Part shown: piece by piece, positions 33,849 to 41,247 of the stretch
Position numbering within the stretch: position 1 is the first letter of the stretch
Layout: every line of letters starts with the position of its first letter
NCBI RefSeq assembly: GCF_016658545.1
Contig: NZ_JACVZC010000002.1
Location: forward strand, 62,001-126,000
Length of the DNA: 64,000 bases
Direction of reading: 5' to 3'
Source: Pseudomonas sp. S37
GTDB taxonomy: Bacteria; Pseudomonadota; Gammaproteobacteria; Pseudomonadales; Pseudomonadaceae
The notes under the pieces: model-generated
The model's database searches: none
The model's input: the letters and a program-made list of their open reading frames with translations, nothing else
What the model was told of the DNA's origin: nothing
Made by a program: the position numbers and the translations under genes

Positions 33849-34703
33849 ATGCTCAAACGCCCCTTGGCGCTCGCCGCCAGCCTCGTGCTGTCCTGCTGTG
33901 CCGTTGTCGCCCAGGCTGCTGAAGTGTTGCGGGTCAGCGCCATCCCTGACGAAGCACCGACCGAGTTGCAGCGCAAGTTCAAGCCGTTGGGCGAGTATCT
34001 GGCCAGGCAATTGGGCATGGAGGTGAAGTTCGTGCCGGTGGCCGATTATCCGGCGGTGGTCGAGTCGCTGGCTGCCGGCCGCCTGGACCTGGCCTGGCTG
34101 GGTGGGTTCACTTTTGTCCAGGTACACCTGAAAGACCCGACGGCCACGCCGCTGGTGCAGCGTGAGCAAGACGCGCAGTTCACCTCCAAGTTCATCACTG
34201 CCAACCCCGATGTGAAGAGCCTGGCCGACCTCAAGGGCAAGTCGTTCGCCTTCGGTTCCATTTCGTCTACCTCGGGCAGCCTGATGCCGCGTTATTTCAT
34301 GCTCAAGCAGGACAATATCAAGCCTGAGGACTACTTCAGCCGCGTGGCCTACTCCGGCGCGCACGACGCTACCGTAGCCTGGGTGCAGGCGGGCAAGGTT
34401 GATGGCGGCGTGCTGAATGCCAGCGTGTGGCAGAAGCTGGTGGATGCCGGCAAAGTCGATACCAGCAAGGTGAGGGTGTTCGCCACCACCCCGACCTACT
34501 TCGACTACAACTGGACCGTGCGCGGCAAAATGGACCCTGCGTTGAAAGAGAAGATCAAGAAAGCCTTCCTTGACCTCGACCCGGCCAACCCCGAGCACAA
34601 GGCAATCCTTGACCTGCAGGCCGCGAGCCGTTTCATCGAGACCAAGCCTGAGAACTATGTGGGCACCGAACAGGCTGCGCGCGAGGCCGGCCTGCTCAAG
34701 TGA
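33849..34703 (+). CDS. Periplasmic substrate-binding protein of a putative selenium-oxyanion ABC importer
   Basis: 284 residues from the ATG at 33849. Signal peptide 1 to about 23 (VVAQA/AEVL). The body is of the PhnD/phosphonate-binding type: RVSAIPDEAPTELQRKFKPLGEYLARQLG, GRLDLAWLGGFTFVQ and the anion-binding FGSISSTSGSLMPRYF. I recall a subgroup of this family, typically next to selD, being described as putative selenate transport proteins. The position divergent from selD-mnmH fits this better than phosphonate uptake. The substrate is untested. It overlaps the ATPase start by four bases. Confidence 0.8.
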   Translation: MLKRPLALAASLVLSCCAVVAQAAEVLRVSAIPDEAPTELQRKFKPLGEYLARQLGMEVKFVPVADYPAVVESLAAGRLDLAWLGGFTFVQVHLKDPTATPLVQREQDAQFTSKFITANPDVKSLADLKGKSFAFGSISSTSGSLMPRYFMLKQDNIKPEDYFSRVAYSGAHDATVAWVQAGKVDGGVLNASVWQKLVDAGKVDTSKVRVFATTPTYFDYNWTVRGKMDPALKEKIKKAFLDLDPANPEHKAILDLQAASRFIETKPENYVGTEQAAREAGLLK

Positions 34704-35509
34704 CCGCTTCGAACGCGGCAATCCATCTGCACGGCGCCAGCCTGCGCCATGGCCAGGTGCGCGCGCTTGACGCGGTCAACTTGCGCATCGGGCAGGGCGA
34801 ACGCGTCGCCATCATCGGGCCGTCGGGGGCGGGCAAGTCCAGCTTGCTGCACCTGATGGCCAGCGCTGTCCAGCCCAGCAGTGGGCGCCTGGAATTGCTG
34901 GGTGAACAGCCCTGGGCGTTGTCTGCCCGGGCGCGCCAACGCCTGCGCGCGCGGGTTGGCCTGGTGCACCAGGCGCCGCCCTTGCCGCCGCGCCAGCGGG
35001 TGGTCACGGCGGTGCTGGCCGGGCGCCTGGGGCAGTGGGGTGTACTGCGCGGTTTACTCAATCTGCTGTACCCCAGCGATGTAGCAGGCGCGCGTCAGGT
35101 GTTGGCCGAACTGGGCCTGGCCGACAAGCTGTTCGTGCAATGTGGGCAATTGTCCGGTGGCCAGTTGCAGCGGGTGGGTATTGCCCGTGTGTTGTATCAG
35201 CAGCCGCAGCTGTTGCTTGCCGACGAGCCGGTGTCAGCCATGGACCCAGTGCTGGCCGACCACAGCCTGGCCTTGCTCAACCGCCATGCCCAGGCCAATG
35301 GTGTGACCCTGGTGGCCAGCCTGCATGCGGTTGAACTGGCACTGGCGCATTTCCCGCGTGTGGTCGGGGTCCGCGAAGGGCAGGTGGCGTTCGACTGCCC
35401 GGCCAGCGCGGTGACCAGGCAGATGCTGGATGCGCTGTACGCCAACGAAAAACTGGCTTCGCCGCCAACCCAGGGGCCAACCCTGACCGTGCAGATTCCG
35501 CGATGCTGA
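34700..35509 (+). CDS. ABC importer ATP-binding subunit (PhnC-like)
   Basis: 269 residues from the GTG at 34700. Walker A GPSGAGKSS (about 37-45), Q-loop region VGLVHQAPPLPP, signature LSGGQLQR and Walker B LLLADEP with SAMDP. The closest general family is phosphonate transport ATPase PhnC. It powers the importer whose binding protein and two permeases are encoded around it. It overlaps both neighbours by a few bases, indicating a single operon. Confidence 0.88.
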   Translation: MTASNAAIHLHGASLRHGQVRALDAVNLRIGQGERVAIIGPSGAGKSSLLHLMASAVQPSSGRLELLGEQPWALSARARQRLRARVGLVHQAPPLPPRQRVVTAVLAGRLGQWGVLRGLLNLLYPSDVAGARQVLAELGLADKLFVQCGQLSGGQLQRVGIARVLYQQPQLLLADEPVSAMDPVLADHSLALLNRHAQANGVTLVASLHAVELALAHFPRVVGVREGQVAFDCPASAVTRQMLDALYANEKLASPPTQGPTLTVQIPRC

Positions 35510-36330
35510 GTGCTGATACCCGCGACCCGGCTTTATTGCCGCGGTTGCTGCTGACCGTGCTGGCTGTGGCGGTGTTGTGGCCCGGTATTCAGCTCAGCGA
35601 GCTGAACCCCGGTGTACTGCTGCAGGCGGAGAACCGGCAGCAGATCGCGAGCTTCACCAGCGCTTTCTGGCCACCGGCACACGATGCCGATTTCCTTGCG
35701 CTGTTGTACGAAGCCACTTTGCAGACCCTGGCCGTGGCGACTGCCGGCATGGCGCTGGCCTTGTTGCTGGCGATTCCGGCCGGCCTGCTGGCCAGCCGTG
35801 CCTTGTCGTTGCGTGCCGCCTCCCGGGGCGGACGAGCCGGGTTGTGGTCACGCGTGTTACGCCTGCCAGTGCGCGGGCTGCTGATTTTCCTGCGGAGCGT
35901 GCCCGAGATTGTCTGGGCGTTGCTGTTCGTGCGAGCAGTGGGGTTGGGGCCGACGGCGGGTGTACTGGCCATCGCCATCACCTATAGCGGCATGCTGGGC
36001 AAGGTTTACGCGGAAATATTCGAGTCGGTCGACCAGCGCCCGGCACATGCCTTGTTGCAGGCGGGCAGTGGTCGGTTGGCAGCATTTCTCTACGGCATCC
36101 TGCCCAATGCCGCCTCCGAAGTGGTGTCATACACCGTTTACCGCTGGGAATGCGCGGTGCGGGCTTCGGTGGTGATGGGGTTTGTCGGCGCTGGCGGCCT
36201 GGGCCAGCAGATCGACCTGTCGATGCGCATGTTTGCGGGTGCGGAGGTGGCGAGCATGTTGCTGACCTTCCTGCTGCTGGTGATCCTGGCCGACCTGCTC
36301 AGCCGCCTGCTGCGCTGGAGGCTGGCATGA
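35503..36330 (+). CDS. ABC importer permease 1 (PhnE-like)
   Basis: 275 residues. There are about six hydrophobic segments, and the inner-membrane permease signature near the C-terminus reads RASVVMGFVGAGGLGQQIDLSMRMF. An EAA-like loop precedes it: QAGSGRLAAFLYGILPNAASE. It overlaps the ATPase gene by seven bases and the second permease by four. It would form the channel with permease 2. Confidence 0.88.
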   Translation: MLSADTRDPALLPRLLLTVLAVAVLWPGIQLSELNPGVLLQAENRQQIASFTSAFWPPAHDADFLALLYEATLQTLAVATAGMALALLLAIPAGLLASRALSLRAASRGGRAGLWSRVLRLPVRGLLIFLRSVPEIVWALLFVRAVGLGPTAGVLAIAITYSGMLGKVYAEIFESVDQRPAHALLQAGSGRLAAFLYGILPNAASEVVSYTVYRWECAVRASVVMGFVGAGGLGQQIDLSMRMFAGAEVASMLLTFLLLVILADLLSRLLRWRLA

Positions 36331-37090
36331 ACCGGGCGATCAACCTGTTGCTGCTGGGCGCCATCGTGGTCGCGGTGGTGGCGTCGTTCGCCTATCTGGA
36401 GCTGGACTTGCACGCGCTGGTCGGTAACGGTGGGCTGGGGCAGATGGGCGAGTATGCTGCGCGCTTCCTGCACCCGGACTTGTCTGCCGGGCACTTGAAG
36501 GCGGTGTGGCGTGGGGCGCTGGAAACCCTGGCCATGTCCGGGCTGGGCACTTTACTGGCGATGGTGCTGGGGATGTTGCTGGCACTGCCGGCGGCGGGCC
36601 GTTTCGGTTGGCCATTGCAGGGGGCTGCACGTTTGCTGCTGAATGCCTTGCGGGCCATTCCGGAGCTGGTGTGGGCGGCGCTGACCGTGCTGGCTGCCGG
36701 GCTTGGGCCGAATGCCGGTACCCTGGCTTTGGCGCTGCACACTGCCGGGGTACTGGGGCGGCTGTTTGCCGAGGCGCTGGAGAACGCGCCGCCGGAGCCT
36801 GCTGCGGCAATTCGGTTACAGGGTGGTAGCCAGGTGGCGGCATTCTGCTTTGGTACCTTGCCCAACCTGTGGCCGCAGTTGCTGGCCTACAGCTTGTACC
36901 GCTGGGAGAACAACATCCGCATGGCCAGCGTGCTGGGGTTTGTGGGGGCGGGTTGGGGCAGATGCTGTACACCACCTTGAGCCTGTTCCAGGAGGCCCAG
37001 GCCAGTACGGTGATCATCGGCATGCTGGTGCTGGTGTTGCTGGTGGACATGTTGAGTGATGTGTTGCGCCAGCGTTATGTGCGGGCCTGA
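36327..37090 (+). pseudogene. ABC importer permease 2, frameshifted near the 3' end
   Basis: From the ATG at 36327 the frame encodes a normal PhnE-type permease up to VLGFVGAG (about 36953). It then reads WGRCCTPP and stops at 36980. The expected continuation GLGQMLYTTLSLFQEAQASTVIIGMLVLVLLVDML is intact in another frame to 37090. Compared with permease 1 (VGAGGLGQ), four bases, or a net -1, seem to be missing in GTGGGGGCGGGTTGGGGC. About 45 C-terminal residues including the last membrane helix are therefore out of frame. This is either a real lesion that disables the importer or a sequencing/assembly error in a G-rich run. Confidence 0.85.
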
Positions 37091-37099
37091 CCGATAGCC

Positions 37100-37203
37100 G
37101 GGGCCGCGTTGCGGCCCTTTCGCGACACAAGGCCGCTCCTACAAGAGATCGCGATCCCCTGTAGGAGCGGCCTTGTGTCGCGAAAGGGCTGCAAAGCAGC
37201 CCC
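37100..37203. repeat. Inverted REP pair (family 2)
   Basis: Opposed CGCGACACAAGGCCGCTCCTACA units between convergent genes, ending in GGGCTGCAAAGCAGCCCC. Confidence 0.9.
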
Positions 37204-37211
37204 AAAATCCA

Positions 37212-38105
37212 TCAGGCCCCCACAACCTCGGCACACTGCGCCTCCCGCTGCATCGACTCCAGGTTGCGCTCGATCGTCTCGCAAATGGTGTCCATCTGGA
37301 TCTGGTGCTCACTGAACCTGAACGGGCTCTGCAAATCCGTGCCGATCCGCTCAATGGCCAGCAACATGAACCCCACCACCGTCGAAGCCAGCGGCGTGAA
37401 CCAGCCCAGCGACTCCACCAGCCCCACCGGCACGATCAAACAGAAAAGGGTAATGAACAGCCGCGGAAAATACACATAGGGATAGGGCAGCGGCGTATTG
37501 GCAATCCGCTCCATGCCACCTTGGGCATTGGACAAGTCCACCAGCGTCGACTCCAGCCGTGCCAGGCGAATGCTGTCCAGCCGCCCGGCCTGGTATTCCC
37601 GCGCCAACAGGGCCGCCGAGCCACCGAGAATGTCGTTGGCGAAGTTGTTCGAGCGGTTGCGCCGTTCGAACTCCGCAGGCGGGATAAAGGCCATCAGCTC
37701 GTCCGGGCAGGGTTCACCCTTCAGGTGCGCCGCCAGGCAATTCACATAGGCGATATGCCGGCGCAGCAGGCTGGCCTTGACCGGGTTCAGGCCGTCGTCA
37801 GGGTCATCGATCAGGGTCAGCGTCTGCCGCGCAAAACTGCGCGAGCTGTTCACCAGCGCACCCCACAACGTGCGCGCCTCCCACCAGCGGTTGTAGGCGC
37901 TGCTGTTGCGAAAGCTCACCAGCACCACCAGCGCCGAGCCCAGCAAGGTCAACGGGATCAGCGGCAAGGTGAACTTGCTGTTGAAGAACAGCATGAAGTC
38001 GATGGTGACCAGCACATCCCAGATCAGCAGCCAGAACAGCGACCAGCCGATGTAGCCGATGGTCTTGACCACCAGGCGGTACTTGCGGGCGATGACGTCT
38101 TTCAC
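37212..38105 (-). CDS. Bestrophin-like membrane channel (UPF0187 family)
   Basis: About 297 residues if it starts at the GTG at 38105 (VKDVIARKYRLVVKTIGYIGW). The frame is open upstream to 38282, but that part is low-complexity and overlaps the toxin promoter. Family features include SFRNSSAYNRWWEARTLWGALVNSSR near the first helix pair and PLASTVVGFMLLAIERIGTDLQSPF near the end. Bacterial bestrophins form pentameric ion channels, often sodium-selective; the physiological role here is unknown. It converges with the importer operon across a REP pair. Confidence 0.85.
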   Translation of the reverse strand: MKDVIARKYRLVVKTIGYIGWSLFWLLIWDVLVTIDFMLFFNSKFTLPLIPLTLLGSALVVLVSFRNSSAYNRWWEARTLWGALVNSSRSFARQTLTLIDDPDDGLNPVKASLLRRHIAYVNCLAAHLKGEPCPDELMAFIPPAEFERRNRSNNFANDILGGSAALLAREYQAGRLDSIRLARLESTLVDLSNAQGGMERIANTPLPYPYVYFPRLFITLFCLIVPVGLVESLGWFTPLASTVVGFMLLAIERIGTDLQSPFRFSEHQIQMDTICETIERNLESMQREAQCAEVVGA

Positions 38106-38285
38106 GCGGGGGTACCTCGGAATGCAGGGGATGCAGGATCGGACGTCGAGGGGCGTCGAAGGTTCGGATGCCGAATGTTGCAAGGGATTTAGGCGCTTAT
38201 GTGAAAAGAAAAGTCTGACCGAGTTATGAGAAGTGCCTGAATTCCCATCACGGCTGAGGAACGACAGAGTTGAACACTTCAATAC

Positions 38286-38315
38286 TTGAAAAGGGTGTAT
38301 CCGTACGGATACGAT
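38286..38315 (+). promoter_or_regulatory. Operator-like 16-bp palindrome in a candidate toxin-antitoxin promoter
   Basis: GTATCCGTACGGATAC (38297-38312) is a perfect palindrome. It lies between TTGAAA (38286-38291) and TACGAT (38310-38315), an 18-bp spacing that could be a promoter. Type II modules are usually autorepressed at such sites by the antitoxin. Its position argues that the toxin gene starts downstream of it. Confidence 0.6.
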
Positions 38316-38329
38316 TGGGTGAGCGCTTG

Positions 38330-38623
38330 GTGTTTCTCGTAGAACAGACGGAGAGTTTTGCAGCTTGGCTGTCCAGCTTGAGAGATTTAAGGGCTCAGCT
38401 TGCGATTGGTCGCAGGCTGGAGCGAGCGGCGATGGGCAATCTAGGTGACTTCAAATGGCTTGGAGGCGGTATTGGTGAGCTGCGTGTCGATGTGGCAGCC
38501 GGGTATCGCGTCTATTTCACGCAAAAGGGAAACAAGCTGGTTGTTTTGCTGGTTGGCGGCGACAAGTCCACACAAGCTGCCGATATTCTCAAGGCCAGAA
38601 AGCTGCTGAAGGAGATGAAATGA
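38330..38623 (+). CDS. Type II toxin, RelE/HigB-like (addiction-module killer family)
   Basis: 97 residues from the GTG at 38330, preceded by GGGTGAG and matching the usual length of about 100. A TTG at 38270 would add 20 residues but would place the operator-like palindrome inside the gene. Family pattern: ESFAAWLSSLRDLRAQLAIGRRLERAAMGNLGDFKWLGGGIGELRVDVAAGYRVYF, then LLVGGDKSTQAADILKA. Relatives are RelE-fold mRNA interferases. The toxin precedes the antitoxin, with a four-base overlap. The DNA is visibly AT-richer than its neighbours, suggesting acquisition. Confidence 0.85.
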   Translation: MFLVEQTESFAAWLSSLRDLRAQLAIGRRLERAAMGNLGDFKWLGGGIGELRVDVAAGYRVYFTQKGNKLVVLLVGGDKSTQAADILKARKLLKEMK

Positions 38624-38916
38624 GCGAAAAACTGATTCCGTTTGATATTGCAGCGCTGTTGGGCAGTGATGAGGCTATCAGTGAGTACCTTAGCCAGGTG
38701 CTATCAGATGGTGATACCGAGGAAATCATTCGAGCATTGGGGCATATCGCGCGTGCACGAGGGATGACCCAGATCGCTGCTGAAAGCGGTTTGGGCAGAG
38801 AAAGCCTTTACAAGGCTCTGAGCCCTGGCGCAAAGCCGCGGTTTGACACTGTCTTGAAAGTCATTCGAGCCTTGGGTGTCGACCTTCTCGTCCAGCCGCA
38901 TGCCGTGCCCCGTTAG
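38620..38916 (+). CDS. Type II antitoxin with helix-turn-helix (HigA-like)
   Basis: 98 residues. The C-terminal half is a Cro/CI-type helix-turn-helix: IARARGMTQIAAESGLGRESLYKALSPGAKPRFDTVLKVIRALGVDL. The N-terminal part should bind the toxin. This is the addiction-module antidote family that pairs with the preceding toxin; order toxin-antitoxin and overlap ATGA are typical. It probably represses the pair through the palindrome at 38297-38312. Confidence 0.88.
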   Translation: MSEKLIPFDIAALLGSDEAISEYLSQVLSDGDTEEIIRALGHIARARGMTQIAAESGLGRESLYKALSPGAKPRFDTVLKVIRALGVDLLVQPHAVPR

Positions 38917-39392
38917 CTGAACACCTGCCTCATCTGCACCAGCGCCACCCGCTTGCCATCCCAGGCCTGCCGCTCCTCGATGCCGAACGGCACAAAGCCC
39001 AGTTGCGGATAAAGCAGCAGGCCGGCGGTATTGTGGTTGAAGCAGGACACCCACACCTCCCGGGCAGCGTATTGCTGGCGGGCCAGGTCGATCATGGCCG
39101 ATACCAGGTAGCGCGCCACGCCATGGCCGCGTGCGGCGGGGGCCACGACGACATTGCCGAGGGCGCACACGCCGCCGTGTTCGGCCTTGTAGAAGTTGGC
39201 GAAGGCCAGGAGCGTGCCGTTGCTTTCAACCACCGTGGAGCCGCTGCGTTGGGCGATGGCCTCGCTCAGCTGGGGCGGGGTGAGGGGGTAGGTGGCTTTG
39301 GGGAACATGTAGAACAGCTCGTCCGGGCTTTGCGGGAAGCTGCAGATGGCGGGGATGTCGTCTGGCTGGACGGGGCGGTGGCTCAGGTGCAT
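38913..39392 (-). CDS. GNAT-family N-acetyltransferase
   Basis: 159 residues. Core motif VVVAPAARGHGVARYLVSAMIDLARQQY supplies the acetyl-CoA pyrophosphate loop (R-GHG-A), followed by SCFNHNTAGLLLYPQLGF. The substrate is unknown. It converges with the antitoxin gene, overlapping by four bases at the 3' ends. A REP pair lies behind its start. Confidence 0.85.
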   Translation of the reverse strand: MHLSHRPVQPDDIPAICSFPQSPDELFYMFPKATYPLTPPQLSEAIAQRSGSTVVESNGTLLAFANFYKAEHGGVCALGNVVVAPAARGHGVARYLVSAMIDLARQQYAAREVWVSCFNHNTAGLLLYPQLGFVPFGIEERQAWDGKRVALVQMRQVFS

Positions 39393-39418
39393 GGCAGGTC
39401 CTTCTTGCGCTGGCTGTC

Positions 39419-39511
39419 AGGGCCTCTTCGCGGGTGAACCCGCTCCCACAGGACCTGCACAGGATTTGAGGCCTGTGCACTACCTGTGGGAGCGGGTTCA
39501 CCCGCGAAGAG
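39419..39511. repeat. Inverted REP pair (family 1)
   Basis: Opposed GCGGGTGAACCCGC-core units between the GNAT gene and the next minus-strand gene. Confidence 0.9.
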
Positions 39512-39567
39512 GCCATCAGCCTCACATCATAAGCCGCTTTCCATCCACAAACGCGACCCGGCCTGCC

Positions 39568-40248
39568 TCACGGCTTGGCGGCAACCGCCACGTAGCCTTT
39601 GACCGAAGCCGGTGCCTGAGGCTTGCCCTTGTGCGCTGTCAGGTACTGGAAGCGCCGCCATTCCTTGTCGATCTCGTTGAACGCCATGAACACGCTGATG
39701 CGCTCCTTGCCGGCCAGGTCCGGGCGCTTGCCGGCATCGATTTCGCTCGTAGGGATGATGGCGACATTGATCCCGACCACTTTGCCGTCATCGGCGAACA
39801 CTGGCCCACCCGACATGCCTTTGGTGATCGGGCCGTCGTGCACCGAGTAGAAGACGCTGCCTGGCGTGCCTTCAAGCCTTACCAGCGTTGGCATTGCATG
39901 GCCCTTGCCTTGCATCGGCATCATGAAGCTGTTGAAACCCACCGCCGTCACGGCTTCCCCCGGCACGTACTGGCGCCAGAGCGGCACGTTGCTTGCCTTG
40001 TGTTTGAAGAACACCACGTCACCGAGGCCCTCGTGGACTACGTTGCGCAGGAAGGGGGTGTGTTTGGCGGTTACTGCGTAATCCTCGTTCCACTGGATGG
40101 CGCTGGCCATCAGCAACATGGGCAGCGGGGCACCGGAGGTAACCACGAAAGCCTGGCTGTAGACGGGATCTGAAACGTACGACGTTGGCACTCCATTGCA
40201 CCCACTGAGCAGCATCATTGCCGCCATACAGGGCGCGGTTGTTTTCAT
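39568..40248 (-). CDS. Trypsin-like serine protease lipoprotein
   Basis: 226 residues. The lipobox MMLLSGC puts the lipidated Cys at about 17. The chymotrypsin-type triad can be traced: His in DYAVTAKHTPF, Asp in EGLGDVVFF and Ser in KGMSGGPVFADDGKVVGINV. This suggests a membrane-anchored periplasmic or surface protease of the S1 group; substrate and regulation are unknown. The C-terminal 50 residues (ERISVFMAFNEIDKEWRRFQYL onward) are outside the usual protease core. Catalytic activity is an inference from motifs. Confidence 0.75.
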   Translation of the reverse strand: MKTTAPCMAAMMLLSGCNGVPTSYVSDPVYSQAFVVTSGAPLPMLLMASAIQWNEDYAVTAKHTPFLRNVVHEGLGDVVFFKHKASNVPLWRQYVPGEAVTAVGFNSFMMPMQGKGHAMPTLVRLEGTPGSVFYSVHDGPITKGMSGGPVFADDGKVVGINVAIIPTSEIDAGKRPDLAGKERISVFMAFNEIDKEWRRFQYLTAHKGKPQAPASVKGYVAVAAKP

Positions 40249-40423
40249 GTGTCACACAGGGCGTGGTGGGATGGGAGCGCAACTATGGCTAAGTGCTATT
40301 ACGCTAACAATACTTTCGGCATATATCCGACGAATGACAGCTTAAGTGCTAGTCAGGTGGGCGGCCAATAGAATGCGGATATGGCTGCAGCGCTTGTAGC
40401 CATTGGTGTGCCGCCAAATTTTC

Positions 40424-40675
40424 CCTGTACTGGCCCTATCGCCGGCAAGTCACCCCCAGGTACTGCACAAGGCTCATGGCCGATGTGGTCTTTGTGGGAG
40501 CGGCCTTGTGTCGCGATAGGGCTGCGCAGCAGCCCCACGGTCTTGAGGTCAACGCTGAAATCTCTGGGGCCGCTATGCGGCCCTTTCGCGACGCAAGGCC
40601 GCTCCCACATCGACCGCATACACCTTAGGCCCAGCGCGTTCCCTGTGGGAGCTGGCTTGCCGGCGATAGGGGCAG
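40424..40675. repeat. Composite REP cluster
   Basis: Several partial units in both orientations: TGGCCCTATCGCCGGCAAG, GGGAGCGGCCTTGTGTCGCGATAGGGCTGCGCAGCAGCCCC, GGGGCCGCTATGCGGCCCTTTCGCGACGCAAGGCCGCTCCCAC, and GTGGGAGCTGGCTTGCCGGCGATAGG. The GCCGGCAAG ends form a third REP subtype seen again at 44.8 kb. Confidence 0.8.
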
Positions 40676-40692
40676 CACAGGAACAATTGATC

Positions 40693-40707
40693 TGATAATC
40701 GTTATCA
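40693..40707. promoter_or_regulatory. Fur-box-like palindrome
   Basis: TGATAATCGTTATCA is a perfect inverted repeat containing the GATAAT/ATTATC-type hexamers of Fur operators, 33 bp before the second sigma-factor start. Iron repression is the likely control. Confidence 0.7.
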
Positions 40708-40740
40708 TCTAAGGTGCCAGCCTTGCCAGGAGGGATGCCC

Positions 40741-41247
40741 GTGATTAACGACGATCTGAGTCAGGTCTATGCCGAGCACAATGGGTGGCTCAAGCAGTGG
40801 CTGTACCGCCGGCTGGGCTGTTCGGCGCAAGCTGCTGACCTGGCACAGGACACCTTCCTGCGCATACTCCAGGCCCAGCAGAAGGCGGGCGCCAGCCTCA
40901 GCCTGCAACGCCCCCGGGCCTACCTGGCAACGGTCAGCCGGCGCCTGGTCTACGACCATTTCCGCCGCCAGTCACTGGAGCGCGCCTACCTGGAAATGCT
41001 CGCGCAATTGCCTGAGTTGTTCGCGCTGTCCGCCGAAGACCAATGGGAAATGCGCGAAACCTTGCAGCAGCTGGACGCACTGCTCGACACCTTCAAACCC
41101 GTGGTGCGTTCGGTGTTCCTGCTGGTGCAACTGGAGGGCCTGACCTACATCGAGGTGGCGCGCCGCCTGGGCATTGGCGAACGCACGGTCAAGCGGCACA
41201 TGGCCAACGCCCTGGAAGCCTGCATCCTGTTCGACGAAGACGTCTGA
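40741..41247 (+). CDS. ECF sigma factor, FecI type (second cassette)
   Basis: 168 residues from the GTG at 40741, chosen because AGGAGG (40728-40733) lies 7 bases upstream; the ATG at 40735 abuts the ribosome-binding site. Region 2: AADLAQDTFLRILQ and YLATVSRRLVYDHFRRQ. Region 4: LEGLTYIEVARRLGIGERTVKRHMANALEAC. Role as in other iron-starvation sigma factors; expected target is the TonB receptor at 42.3 kb. A Fur-like site precedes it, and the stop overlaps the fecR-like ATG by one base. Confidence 0.92.
   Translation: MINDDLSQVYAEHNGWLKQWLYRRLGCSAQAADLAQDTFLRILQAQQKAGASLSLQRPRAYLATVSRRLVYDHFRRQSLERAYLEMLAQLPELFALSAEDQWEMRETLQQLDALLDTFKPVVRSVFLLVQLEGLTYIEVARRLGIGERTVKRHMANALEACILFDEDV

Larger units (their letters stand above)
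40249..40740. other. Gap with a REP cluster and the promoter of the second sigma gene
   Basis: About 490 bp. The first 120 bp upstream of the protease gene are AT-rich and should hold its promoter. The middle (40424-40675) is a mosaic of partial REP units of both families. The end holds a Fur-like palindrome. No coding frame is convincing. Confidence 0.6.

Noticed and set aside
36940..36990. Programmed ribosomal frameshifting in permease 2
   Set aside because: No slippery heptamer followed by a pseudoknot was seen and the family does not use it; deletion or sequencing error is simpler.
33849..37090. Importer as a phosphonate transporter with phn genes
   Set aside because: No C-P lyase or phosphonatase gene is nearby; selD-mnmH share the promoter region.
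38106..38282. 59-residue N-terminal extension of the bestrophin-like protein
   Set aside because: It has no family similarity that I can see and overlaps the toxin promoter; the GTG at 38105 matches the usual N-terminus.
40381..40695. 104-codon plus-strand frame in the gap before the second sigma gene
   Set aside because: It is made of REP sequence and has no coding signature.
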